Shown here one piece after another: positions 45,207-53,649 of a stretch of 64,000 bases of DNA (position 1 is the first letter of the stretch; each line of letters starts with the position of its first letter). The DNA comes from Tardiphaga sp. vice304. GTDB lineage: Bacteria > Pseudomonadota > Alphaproteobacteria > Rhizobiales > Xanthobacteraceae. The notes under the pieces were generated by a model that was not told the DNA's origin, did not search any database, and worked only from the letters and a program-made list of their open reading frames with translations. The translations under genes were made by a program, and so were the position numbers. The stretch spans positions 2,096,001 through 2,160,000 of the forward strand of contig NZ_CP041402.1 of assembly GCF_007018905.1 (NCBI RefSeq). Reading direction: 5' to 3'.

Positions 45207-46189
45207 GACCTGCTCCCCAGCCAGCCGCCGATGCCGCCACGCGCGAACAACACGACCAGGATCAGGATCGGGCCGAACAGCAGCGCCCAGTGCTCGGTGT
45301 AATGCGACAGGATATCCGCGAGCAGGCTGAACACCGCGGCGCCAATGATCGCGCCGTGCAGCGTGCCGAGGCCGCCCAGCACGATCGCAAAGATCAGGTC
45401 GCCGGAGCGCTGCCAGCTCGCAAAGGCCGGGCTGACGAATTCGGTCTGGTTGGCGAACAGGCAGCCGGCGACGGCGGCGATCATGCCGGCGATCACATAG
45501 GCCGTGAGCTGGTAGCGATAGGGCGTAAAGCCGATCGCCTCCATCCGCACCGGGTTCTCGCGGATGCCGCGCAACACCCGGCCAAAGCGCGAGGCGACGA
45601 CGCCGCGCAGCAAGAGGTAGCCACCGAGCAGGAAGCCGAACACCACGTAATACAGCACGACGTCGTTCTTCAGGATTTTTGAGCCGAACAGCGTGCTGCG
45701 CGAGGCCAGCGTCATGCCATCGTCACCGCCATAGGCGGCGAGCGAGGTGCCGAGGAAGTACAGCATCTGGCCGAACGCCAGCGTAATCATGATGAAATAG
45801 ACGCCTTTGGTACGCAGCGAGATCGCGCCGGTGATCAGTGCAAACACGAACGAGGCGGCCAGTGCGACGCCGAGATGGACAAAACCGTCGGTGATGCCGT
45901 GGCTGGACAGGATCGCGACGCTATAGGCGCCGATCCCGACAAAGGCGGCGTGGCCGAACGAGACCATCGCGCCATAGCCGATCAACAGATCGAGCGACAT
46001 CGCCGCCAGCGCCAGCACCATGATCCGGGTGACGATCGAGAGCACGTAGCTCTGCGCGCCCCACAGCCCGGCCAGCGGCACCAGCGCGAATAGGGCAAAC
46101 AGCAGCAGCGGCAACAGATAGGCGCGGCGCGCGCGGGGCGCGGTGATAGCGGGGGTGACTTGCAGGTCGACTGAATCGTTCACGGTCAT
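45203..46189 (-). CDS. Liv-type ABC transporter permease (LivM-like)
   Basis: 328 residues with about eight to ten hydrophobic segments. The conserved LivM stretch SLDLLIGYGAMVSFGHAAFVGIGAY is near residue 65, and the ATPase-contact region RFGRVLRGIRENPVRMEAIG near residue 215. It ends overlapping livG and starts 5 bp after the livH-like stop. Confidence 0.92.
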   Translation of the reverse strand: MTVNDSVDLQVTPAITAPRARRAYLLPLLLFALFALVPLAGLWGAQSYVLSIVTRIMVLALAAMSLDLLIGYGAMVSFGHAAFVGIGAYSVAILSSHGITDGFVHLGVALAASFVFALITGAISLRTKGVYFIMITLAFGQMLYFLGTSLAAYGGDDGMTLASRSTLFGSKILKNDVVLYYVVFGFLLGGYLLLRGVVASRFGRVLRGIRENPVRMEAIGFTPYRYQLTAYVIAGMIAAVAGCLFANQTEFVSPAFASWQRSGDLIFAIVLGGLGTLHGAIIGAAVFSLLADILSHYTEHWALLFGPILILVVLFARGGIGGWLGSRS

Positions 46190-46194
46190 TCCCG

Positions 46195-47115
46195 CTATTG
46201 TTTCGACGGGAACAGGCCGGACGGCCGGAAGAACAGCACCGCGGCCATCAGGATGTAGATCAGCATCGGCGCGATGGCGCGGCCGGTCTGGCTGGCGGTG
46301 GACGGATCCAGCACCAGCTTGAGCAGGGACGGTGCAAAGAACCGGCCGAGCGTATCGACGAGACCGATCAGGAGGGCTGCGATGAAGGCGCCGCGGATCG
46401 AGCCGATGCCGCCGATCACGATGACGACGAAGGCGAGGATCAACACATTGTCGCCCATGCCGGGCTCGACCGACAGGATCGGCGCCACCATCGCGCCGGC
46501 AAAGCCCGCCAGCATGGCGCCGACGCCGAACACGATGGTGAACAGCAGCCGGATGTTGACGCCGAGCGCCGAGACCATTGCGGCATTGCTTGCGCCGGCC
46601 CGCACCAGCATGCCGAGCTTGGTCTTGTTGACGACGAGATAGAGCGCGAGGCCGACCGCGAGGCCGACGGCGATGATGACGAGGCGATACACCGGATACA
46701 GCATGCCGTCGGCGATCTCGATGGTGCCGGACAGCGCGTCGGGCATCGGCACGTTGAGGGGGGCGGCGCCCCAGACGAACTTGACCGCCTGGTTGAGGAA
46801 GATGATCACGCCGAAGGTCGCCAGCACCTGGTCGAGATGGCTGCGGTCATAGAGATGCCGGAAGATCAGCACCTCCAGCAGCAGGCCGAACACCAGGGCG
46901 GCCGGCAGCGCCAGCGCGAGGCCATACAGGAAGCTGCCGGTCATCGCGGTGAAGGCGGCGACGAAATAGGCGCCGACCATGTACTGCACGCCGTGCGCGA
47001 GATTGATGAAGTCCATCACGCCGAACACCAGCGTCAGGCCGGCGGCGATCAAAAACAGGATCAGCCCGAACTGCAGGCCGTTCAGGATCTGGACGAGGGC
47101 AAGGGTGACGGTCAT
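46195..47115 (-). CDS. Liv-type ABC transporter permease (LivH-like)
   Basis: 306 residues, about eight membrane helices, with the LivH signatures LNGLQFGLILFLIAAGLTLVFGVM at the N-terminus, DFINLAHG, and KLGMLVRAGASNAAMVSALG in the cytoplasmic loop. It forms the membrane channel with the LivM-like protein. A repeat of family A lies upstream, between it and the binding-protein gene. Confidence 0.92.
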   Translation of the reverse strand: MTVTLALVQILNGLQFGLILFLIAAGLTLVFGVMDFINLAHGVQYMVGAYFVAAFTAMTGSFLYGLALALPAALVFGLLLEVLIFRHLYDRSHLDQVLATFGVIIFLNQAVKFVWGAAPLNVPMPDALSGTIEIADGMLYPVYRLVIIAVGLAVGLALYLVVNKTKLGMLVRAGASNAAMVSALGVNIRLLFTIVFGVGAMLAGFAGAMVAPILSVEPGMGDNVLILAFVVIVIGGIGSIRGAFIAALLIGLVDTLGRFFAPSLLKLVLDPSTASQTGRAIAPMLIYILMAAVLFFRPSGLFPSKQ

Positions 47116-47158
47116 GCGAGAGATACGATCTTTGCGCGGCTGGTGAAAAACCCACCGC

Positions 47159-47301
47159 GTCGTCCCCGCCTAGTGCGCCTCCGGCGCACGCGGAGCGGGG
47201 ACCCAGACACGCTGGCGAACTAAACGAAGCGATAGAGTAGCAACGACGCCGTTTCAACTATGCTGGCGGTGGCTATGGGTCCCCGCTTTCGCGGGGACGA
47301 C
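47159..47301. repeat. intergenic inverted repeat, family A copy 2
   Basis: GTCGTCCCCGC at the left and GCGGGGACGAC at the right pair, with GCGCCTCCGGCGC as an inner stem. About 140 bp within the Liv operon, between the binding-protein gene and the LivH-like gene. Confidence 0.8.
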
Positions 47302-47344
47302 ATGAGAGGCCGGCGCGTCTTACCGAGGCGCGCCGGCGATCGCT

Positions 47345-48517
47345 TTACTGCGGTGTGCAGCTGGCGGCGTATTTGTCGGCGTAGTTGGTGAACACCTTCT
47401 GCGCGATCTCGGTCTGGAACTTGCCGTCGGCGCGCTTGGCGACCTTGGTCAGATAGAAGTCCTGGATCGGGTAGCCGTTGGCGCTGAACTTGAAGTCTCC
47501 GCGCAGCGACTTGAAGTCGGCCTTCTTCATCGCCGCCGCCACCTTGGCCTTGTCGGAAAGGTCGCCCTTCACCGCGACGACTGCGCTGTTGATCAGCATG
47601 GCCGCATCGTACGACTGGAAGGCGTAGGTTGCGGGCACGCTGTTATAGGCCTTCTCGTATTCCGCGACGAACTTCTTGTTCTGCGGATTGTCGAGGTTCG
47701 GCGCCCAGTTCGAGCCGCCGAACATGCCCAGCGCTGCGTCCTGCTGCGCCGGCAGCGTCGATTCATCGACAGTGAAGGTGGAGAGGAACGGGACGCGGTC
47801 GAGCAGGCCGGCCTGCTTGTACTGCTTGACGAGATTGACGCCCATGCCGCCCGGCATGAAGGTCAGCACGGCGTCGGGCTTGGCGGCGGCGATCTTGGAG
47901 AGCTCGGCCTGGAAGTCCAGCGTGCCGAGCGGCAGGAAGGATTCCTCGACGATCTCGCCCTTGAAGTCCATCTTCACGCCGGCGACGAAGTCCTTGCCGG
48001 CCTGGTAGTTCGGGGTCATCAGGTAGATCTTCTTGTAGCCGCGCTCCTGCGCGACCTTGCCGAGGATCTGGTGGATCTGGTCGTTCTGGTACGACGTCAC
48101 GAAGAAGTACGGGTTGCACTCCTTGCCGGCGAAGCTGGACGGGCCGGCATTCGGCGAGATCAGAAAGGTCTTGTTCTCGGTCACCGGCTTGTGGATTGCG
48201 CCGAGGATGTTGGAGAAGATCGGGCCGACTACGAAGTCGACCTTGTCGCGCTCCAGCAGGCCTTTGACCTTGGTGACGGCGACGTCGGGCTTCAGTTCGT
48301 CATCGACGACGACGACTTCGACGTCCTTGCCGCCCATCTTGCCGCCGAGGTCCTTGACCGCGAGGGCGAAGCCGTCGCGGGCCTGCTGGCCGAGCACGGC
48401 GCCAGCGCCGGACAGCGACACGATCACGCCGACCTTGATCTTTTCCTGCGCGACAGCGGGTACCGCTGCGACGCCCATCAGGACGGCCAGGCCGGCCAGT
48501 TTGATCTGCTGCTTCAT
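47345..48517 (-). CDS. Liv-type ABC transporter substrate-binding protein
   Basis: 390 residues. The Sec signal ends AVAQEK (about residue 24). Peripla_BP_6 features include KIKVGVIVSLSGAGAVLGQQ, DDELKPDVAVTKVKGLLERD and the C-terminal half with SYDAAMLINSAV. Members of this group bind branched amino acids, amides or aromatic acids; the location suggests an aromatic or aminoaromatic acid. GAGGAGA precedes ATG 48517. It heads the minus-strand operon SBP-livH-livM-livG-livF-cupin, whose promoter region carries operator copy 8. Confidence 0.9.
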   Translation of the reverse strand: MKQQIKLAGLAVLMGVAAVPAVAQEKIKVGVIVSLSGAGAVLGQQARDGFALAVKDLGGKMGGKDVEVVVVDDELKPDVAVTKVKGLLERDKVDFVVGPIFSNILGAIHKPVTENKTFLISPNAGPSSFAGKECNPYFFVTSYQNDQIHQILGKVAQERGYKKIYLMTPNYQAGKDFVAGVKMDFKGEIVEESFLPLGTLDFQAELSKIAAAKPDAVLTFMPGGMGVNLVKQYKQAGLLDRVPFLSTFTVDESTLPAQQDAALGMFGGSNWAPNLDNPQNKKFVAEYEKAYNSVPATYAFQSYDAAMLINSAVVAVKGDLSDKAKVAAAMKKADFKSLRGDFKFSANGYPIQDFYLTKVAKRADGKFQTEIAQKVFTNYADKYAASCTPQ

Positions 48518-48847
48518 GGTCTCTCCTCTGCTCGGCCGCGCGTTGCTGCCGAAATCCCGCCAACCCAAAATGATGTCCTGCCCCAGAGACTATTCTGAGG
48601 ATGGCTGCCGCCGCAAGCGTGCGTCTCGCGCGCCAAACGGTTAAAACGGCTATGCAAGCGGCAGGCCAATTTGTTTGAAGCCTAAACAAATATCCGGATT
48701 TGGCCAGTGGCCCGGCTGCGGCGTTTTGGCTTGCAGTCGCCGGGCTATTTGTTGAAGGTCAAAGCATCGGGCGCGCAGACTGGTACGCCGTTGGGGATTT
48801 CCGGCGGCGTTGCTATCGTGGCGGCCCCAGCCAGGTAAGATTGCAGC
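48518..48847. other. 330-bp divergent regulatory region between transporter operon and MarR gene
   Basis: No gene is seen. The centre carries operator copy 8. The distances from operator to the two start codons (157 and 161 bp) are almost equal. Confidence 0.7.
48674..48686 (+). promoter_or_regulatory. island operator copy 8 (marR divergent promoter)
   Basis: TTTGAAGCCTAAA, within the longer dyad TTGTTT-N7-AAACAA at 48671-48689, followed by ATATCC. It lies centrally between the MarR gene and the Liv operon, the classical position for a self-regulating MarR protein. Confidence 0.78.
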
Positions 48848-49366
48848 ATGATTCTCGATTCCGAGACCAAGGCGGTCGAACATTCCGAAGATCACGGCGA
48901 CGAGCTGCGGCTGTGGCTGCGGCTGCTGACCTGCACCACGCTGATCGAGGGCGAGGTGCGCGGGCGTCTGCGCGAGCGTTTCGACGTGACGCTGCCGCGC
49001 TTCGACCTGATGGCCCAGCTCGACAAGGTGCCGGACGGCATGACGCTGTCGGACGTCTCCAAGCGCATGATGGTGTCGAACGGGAACGTGACCGGGCTGG
49101 TCGAGCGTCTGGTGGAATCCGGTCATGTCGATCGCCGTACCTCGGATACCGACCGTCGGGTCCAGGTGATCCGGCTGACCAAACTCGGTCGTGCCGAATT
49201 CCGCAAGATGGCCGAAGAGCACGAGACCTGGATCGCCGAGATCTTTGGCGACCTGGCGCCGAAGGACGTGCGCGAGCTGATGCGCCTGCTCGCCAAGACC
49301 AAGGCCTCGGCGCAGAAGGCGGCGCAGAAGTCCGGCGCCAAGCCCGGCAACGGCAAGACGCCATGA
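48848..49366 (+). CDS. MarR-family transcriptional regulator
   Basis: 172 residues. The winged helix lies at about 35-135 (TLPRFDLMAQLDKVPDGMTLSDVSKRMMVSNGNVTGLVERL, then the wing DTDRRVQVIRLTKLG), with a basic Lys/Ala-rich tail. It is probably the repressor of the island, binding aryl-CoA or an aromatic acid as effector, because the best-placed operator copy is in its own promoter. That assignment is inferred from position only. Its stop overlaps the next gene as ATGA. Confidence 0.9.
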   Translation: MILDSETKAVEHSEDHGDELRLWLRLLTCTTLIEGEVRGRLRERFDVTLPRFDLMAQLDKVPDGMTLSDVSKRMMVSNGNVTGLVERLVESGHVDRRTSDTDRRVQVIRLTKLGRAEFRKMAEEHETWIAEIFGDLAPKDVRELMRLLAKTKASAQKAAQKSGAKPGNGKTP

Positions 49367-50181
49367 GCGCCGTGATCGATCTGGAGGCCGAATACAACAA
49401 CCGGGCCCGCGTCCCGGAAAATCCGGCGCTTATTGCCGGCTGGGCGCGCGACGCCAGGGCCTACCGCGAGGTCTGTCCGTCGATGCTGGTGCTGCGTTAC
49501 GGCACAGGTGCGCGGCACACGGTCGACTTCTTCCCGGCCGATGGTCGCGGCCCGATCGTGGTCTTCATCCACGGCGGCTACTGGCAGGCGCTCGATCCGT
49601 CGTTCTTCAGCCATCTTGCTGCAGGCCTGAACGCGCACGGCATCAGCGTTGCGATGCCGTCCTACGATTTGTGTCCGAACGTTTCGGTCGGCGACATCAT
49701 TGAGCAAATGCGTTCCGCGACGCGCGAACTGGCGAAGTTCGAGCGGCCGCTGGTGATGTCCGGCCATTCCGCCGGCGGCCATCTTGCCGCCGGCATGCTC
49801 GCCACCGAATGGCGTGCGCTCGATGCCGCACTGCCGCAAGATCTTATCACGGCGGTCTATTCGATCTCTGGCCTGTTCGATCTCGGACCCCTGGTGCCGA
49901 CCTCGGTCAACACCCCGCTGCACCTCAACGACCTGAGTGCGCGCGAGGTCAGCCCGCTGTTCTGGCCGATGCCCTCGCACGGAAGTCTCGATGCGGTGGT
50001 CGGCGGCGAGGAGAGTTCGGAATATTTCCGGCAGAGCCAGACCCTGGTCGATTGCTGGGGCACCCAGATTCCCGCGCGCTATGAAACCATCCCCGGCACC
50101 AACCATTTTACCGTCATTGCCGGCCTGGCCGATCCGCAATCGCCGATGACGCTCCGTTTGAAGCAATTGGCGCAGCGTTAG
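49363..50181 (+). CDS. kynurenine formamidase-like alpha/beta hydrolase
   Basis: 272 residues. The HGGYW oxyanion motif (IHGGYWQALDPS) is that of arylformamidases and related carboxylesterase-like hydrolases; nucleophile elbow GHSAGGHLAAG; the C-terminal His is in GTNHFTV. Arylformamidases release formate from N-formylkynurenine or N-formylanthranilate. In front of a putative aminobenzoate-CoA ligase, deformylation to anthranilate would make sense, but hydrolysis of a ring-opened intermediate is equally possible. Coupled to the MarR gene by ATGA overlap. Confidence 0.83.
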   Translation: MSAVIDLEAEYNNRARVPENPALIAGWARDARAYREVCPSMLVLRYGTGARHTVDFFPADGRGPIVVFIHGGYWQALDPSFFSHLAAGLNAHGISVAMPSYDLCPNVSVGDIIEQMRSATRELAKFERPLVMSGHSAGGHLAAGMLATEWRALDAALPQDLITAVYSISGLFDLGPLVPTSVNTPLHLNDLSAREVSPLFWPMPSHGSLDAVVGGEESSEYFRQSQTLVDCWGTQIPARYETIPGTNHFTVIAGLADPQSPMTLRLKQLAQR

Positions 50182-50270
50182 GCGGCGTTTGCCTAAACTT
50201 CCTGCGCGGCTTTGCGCCCGAAACCGCAAAAATCCGTCGATCGGCCGGTCCGGGCAGTTGCACCTAATTG

Positions 50271-50283
50271 TTTTAAGTCTAAA
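50271..50283 (+). promoter_or_regulatory. island operator copy 9
   Basis: TTTTAAGTCTAAA preceded by ATTG and followed by ATGATATC, 60 bp before the aryl-CoA ligase start at 50344. Confidence 0.75.
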
Positions 50284-50343
50284 ATGATATCAGACGCGCG
50301 GCGGGCCTGGCGTCGGGCCGCGACATCGTGACAGGAGCAAGCA

Positions 50344-52008
50344 ATGGCCATCGCCGAGGCTCACCTCACACAGGGTATGGACGATCCATCCTATACCTCG
50401 CATGTCGATACCTTCGCGCGGGACAACATGCCGCCGCCGGAGCAGCTGCCGGAATTTCTGTTCACCCGGCCGGAGTTTCAGTACCCGCCGCGCATCAACT
50501 GCGTGGTGCCGTTTCTCGACCGCTGGGTCGAGGAGGGCCATGGCGACGCGCCCTGCATGTTCGGCCTCACCGACAGCTACACCTACCGCGAGCTGCAGGC
50601 GCTGGTGAACCGGATCTGCAACGTGCTGGTCGACAAGCTCGGCCTGGTTCCGGGCGGCCGCGTGATGCTGCGCTCCGCCAACAATCCGATGATGGTCGCG
50701 ACCTATCTGGCGGTGATCAAGGCCGGCGGCGTCTGCGTCGCCACCATGCCGCTGCTGCGCGCCAAGGAACTGACCTATCCGATCCAGAAAGCGAAGATCC
50801 CGCTGGCTTTGTGCGACAGCAAGCTCGTCGACGAAATGGAGAAGGCCAAGCTCGCGGCACCCGAACTGCGGCGCATCGTCTATTGGGGCGTCGATGCCCC
50901 GGATTCGCTGGAGGCGATGATCGCCGATGCCAGCCCGGAATTCACCGCGGTCGATACCGCCGCCGACGACGTCTGCCTGATCGCCTTCACCTCTGGCACC
51001 ACCGGTGATCCCAAGGGCACCATGCATTTCCACCGCGACATGCTCGCGGTATGCGACGGGTTTGCCCACAACGTGCTGCGCGCCTCGAAGGAAGACCGTT
51101 TCATCGGCTCGGCGCCGCTCGCCTTCACCTTCGGCTTCGGCGGCGTGCTGTTTCCGCTGCACATCGGCGCCTCCTTTGTGGTGCTGGAGAAGGCCGGGCC
51201 GGAAGAGCTGCCGCCGGCGATCGAGAAATTCAAGGTCACGGTGTGCTTCACCGCGCCGACCTCGTACCGCGCGATGCTCGCCAAGATGGGCTCGCACGAC
51301 ATCTCCTCGTTGCGTAAATGCGTTTCGGCCGGCGAGACGCTGCCGAAGGGCACCTACGACGCTTGGCTGAAGGCGACCGGCATCAAGCTGATGGACGGCA
51401 TCGGCGGCACCGAGCTGCTGCACATCTTCATCTGTGCGGTTGAGGAAGAGATCCGGCCGGGCTCGACCGGCCGGCCGGTGCCGGGTTACATCGCCAAGAT
51501 CATCGACGACGAGGGCAACGACGCGCTGCCGGGCACGATGGGACGGCTCGCGGTGAAGGGCCCGACCGGCTGCAAATATCTCGCCGACGAGCGCCAGAAG
51601 AGGTTCGTGCAGAACGGCTGGAATATCACCGGCGACACCTTTATCATGGATGAGGACGGCTACTTCTGGTACAAGTCGCGCTCCGACGACATGATCGTCT
51701 CTGCCGGCTACAACATCGCCGGTCCCGACGTCGAAGCGGCGCTTCTGACCCATCCGGCCGTGACTGATTGCGGCGTGGTCGGCTCGCCCGACGAGGCCCG
51801 CGGCATGGTGGTGAAGGCCTATGTCGTGCTGGCGCCGGGCTTTACCGGCGACGCCGCGCTGACTCTGGAGTTGCAGAACCACGTCAAGCGCGAGATCGCG
51901 CCCTATAAATATCCGCGCGCCATTGAATTCGTCACGCAACTGCCGAAGACCGAGACCGGCAAGCTGAAGCGCTTTGCGCTGCGGCAGTTCGCGATGGCGG
52001 CGGAATGA
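50344..52008 (+). CDS. aryl-CoA ligase (2-aminobenzoate-CoA ligase / benzoate-CoA ligase type)
   Basis: 554 residues. ATP motif AFTSGTTGDPKGT, then MHFHRDMLA, the aryl-pocket segment DGIGGTELLHIF, TGDTFIMDEDGYFWYKSRSDD, and the C-terminal lysine motif PKTETGKLKR. The length and wording fit benzoate- and 2-aminobenzoate-CoA ligases, not fatty-acid ligases. It would form the aryl-CoA substrate of the monooxygenase/reductase at 39372. AGGAGC lies upstream of ATG 50344. It is followed at 34 bp by the RidA gene and has its own operator copy. Confidence 0.9.
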   Translation: MAIAEAHLTQGMDDPSYTSHVDTFARDNMPPPEQLPEFLFTRPEFQYPPRINCVVPFLDRWVEEGHGDAPCMFGLTDSYTYRELQALVNRICNVLVDKLGLVPGGRVMLRSANNPMMVATYLAVIKAGGVCVATMPLLRAKELTYPIQKAKIPLALCDSKLVDEMEKAKLAAPELRRIVYWGVDAPDSLEAMIADASPEFTAVDTAADDVCLIAFTSGTTGDPKGTMHFHRDMLAVCDGFAHNVLRASKEDRFIGSAPLAFTFGFGGVLFPLHIGASFVVLEKAGPEELPPAIEKFKVTVCFTAPTSYRAMLAKMGSHDISSLRKCVSAGETLPKGTYDAWLKATGIKLMDGIGGTELLHIFICAVEEEIRPGSTGRPVPGYIAKIIDDEGNDALPGTMGRLAVKGPTGCKYLADERQKRFVQNGWNITGDTFIMDEDGYFWYKSRSDDMIVSAGYNIAGPDVEAALLTHPAVTDCGVVGSPDEARGMVVKAYVVLAPGFTGDAALTLELQNHVKREIAPYKYPRAIEFVTQLPKTETGKLKRFALRQFAMAAE

Positions 52009-52042
52009 CCATGACCGTTTTGCGCTTGAAGGAGTATTGCCG

Positions 52043-52513
52043 TTGACCGCCCCCAAGGGCCCCACGCTGACCGTGGTGCCGAATGCCAATAATGACGGCA
52101 AGACCAATGCCGATCCGTCCTATCCCCGCGTGCTGCAGCCGTCCGGCTGGCCAGCGCCGAAGGGCTATTCCAACGGCATGACGGCCGATGGCCGCCTCGT
52201 CGTTACCGGAGGGGTGATCGGCTGGGATACCGAGGGCCATCTGCCCAAGGACTTCTCTACCCAGGTCAAGCAGGCGCTGGAAAATATCGCCGCGATTCTC
52301 GCCGAGGGCGGCGCCAAGCCGGAGCATCTGGTGCGGCTGACCTGGTACGTCGTGGACATCGAGGAATATCTCGGCGACCTGAAGACGCTTGGCCGGATCT
52401 ATCGCGACATTTTCGGGCCGAACTATCCGGCGATGGCACTGGTGCAGGTGGTGCGATTGGTCGAGCGTGCCGCCCGCGTCGAGATCGAAGCCACCGCCGT
52501 GGTGCCGCGCTGA
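52043..52513 (+). CDS. RidA family protein (YjgF/UK114)
   Basis: 156 residues. RidA-fold segments: LVVTGGVIGWDTEGHLPKDFSTQVKQALENI and a C-terminal VRLVERAARVEIEATAVV with the Arg/Glu region of the active cleft. RidA proteins hydrolyse enamines and imines. Next to an aminobenzoate-CoA ligase, a likely job is removing the amino group from an enamine formed after dearomatisation. The start is TTG 52043 with AAGGAG 8 bases upstream; no ATG is suitably placed. Confidence 0.86.
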   Translation: MTAPKGPTLTVVPNANNDGKTNADPSYPRVLQPSGWPAPKGYSNGMTADGRLVVTGGVIGWDTEGHLPKDFSTQVKQALENIAAILAEGGAKPEHLVRLTWYVVDIEEYLGDLKTLGRIYRDIFGPNYPAMALVQVVRLVERAARVEIEATAVVPR

Positions 52514-52523
52514 TCCGCACCGC

Positions 52524-53498
52524 TCAGCGTGACTGAAACAGCATGAGGCGGCCGTCTGCGCCGCCAGCAATGAGAGCAAGCCGTCCGGCGACGGTGACGG
52601 CGCCGATGTTGGTTGCGACGCGCGATGGCAGCGCGATCCGCGCGATATCGTGAATTTCCGGTGTGAACGAAATCAGGCGCAACGAGGCACGGTCGAGGCT
52701 CGGGATCGCCAGATCCGGATGACCGTCGCCGTCGAAATCCGCTACCCATTGCAGGCCCAGCGCGCGCGATCCGATGAAATGATTGGCCACGTCGGGCACC
52801 TCGGCGGTCTTCACCAGCCGGCCGTCGTTGAAGGACCACAGTTCGAGCCGCCCGACGACGTGGGGCTGCCGCACCACGGCGATATCGGTCTTGCCATCAC
52901 CATCGAAATCGGCGACGCCCGCCGGATTGAGCCAGGCATGAGGACGCCCGATCGGGGGCGTTTCGGCGACGATCGCCATCGTCGCGGGGTCGATCACGGC
53001 CAGCGCCGAACCGCGCGCGAGATAGGACTTCACGACGACGATTCTCGGCTGCCCGTCGATGGTCACGATCCGCGGCCACAGATCCTCGAACACGGCGTCG
53101 TTTCCCAGCGTCACCGATCCGCTTTGGCCGTCGCGCCGAACGATCGTCAGGCGGCCGGCTTCAACGGCATCGCCGAGGACGCCGTGATCGTAGCGACTGG
53201 TCGGCGCGGCCAGCCAGGCGCGAGCGACGGCGCCCGTGCTTTCGGCCACCCGTCCGTCGGCCAGGGCGCCTGCTGGCGGCGCAGCAGGTTTCGGGCAGGC
53301 TGCCGCGACCAGTTTCGTCTCGATGGTTTGATAGCAGAGCTTGCCGATGGCGATCCGCACGGCGGCGGAGTGGGCCTCGATCGAATCGACCCGGCCGGGT
53401 GCGTCCAGCACCTCCACGCGCCACTCGGCCGCTGCCGAAGGAGCACCGAGCAGTAACGAGGCCGCGACAAACGAGGCAGCCGCCAAGGGTCTGTGCAA
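52524..53498 (-). CDS. exported VCBS/FG-GAP repeat protein
   Basis: 324 residues from TTG 53498, which has GGAG 7 bases upstream and gives a neat signal peptide (HRPLAAASFVAASLLLG, cleavage near SAAAEW). The mature part contains repeated beta-propeller motifs with calcium-like D-x-D-G-D: DFDGDGKTDIAVVRQ and DFDGDGHPDLAIPS. Integrin-like propellers of this kind are usually binding proteins. A longer reading from an ATG at 53597 is possible but would hide the signal. It is convergent with the RidA gene. Confidence 0.75.
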   Translation of the reverse strand: MHRPLAAASFVAASLLLGAPSAAAEWRVEVLDAPGRVDSIEAHSAAVRIAIGKLCYQTIETKLVAAACPKPAAPPAGALADGRVAESTGAVARAWLAAPTSRYDHGVLGDAVEAGRLTIVRRDGQSGSVTLGNDAVFEDLWPRIVTIDGQPRIVVVKSYLARGSALAVIDPATMAIVAETPPIGRPHAWLNPAGVADFDGDGKTDIAVVRQPHVVGRLELWSFNDGRLVKTAEVPDVANHFIGSRALGLQWVADFDGDGHPDLAIPSLDRASLRLISFTPEIHDIARIALPSRVATNIGAVTVAGRLALIAGGADGRLMLFQSR

Positions 53499-53649
53499 TT
53501 CGAGTCTCCGCGTGGTGCTGCCGTAGGCGTTGTAGATTGATCGTGCGCCGCCGCTCGTCTGTTGTCGTGCGATCAAAGCTCCGCAAGGCCTGTTCATCAC
53601 GATGAACAAGCCTTGCGGGCCCTGTCGCGATCGTGGACTTCGGAGAGCG

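Noticed and set aside
46198..47223. 341-codon plus-strand open frame opposite livH
   Set aside because: His/Asp/Gln-rich antisense reading of a membrane protein gene.
50290..52107. 605-codon minus-strand open frame opposite the aryl-CoA ligase
   Set aside because: Antisense shadow; the ligase has all adenylation motifs.
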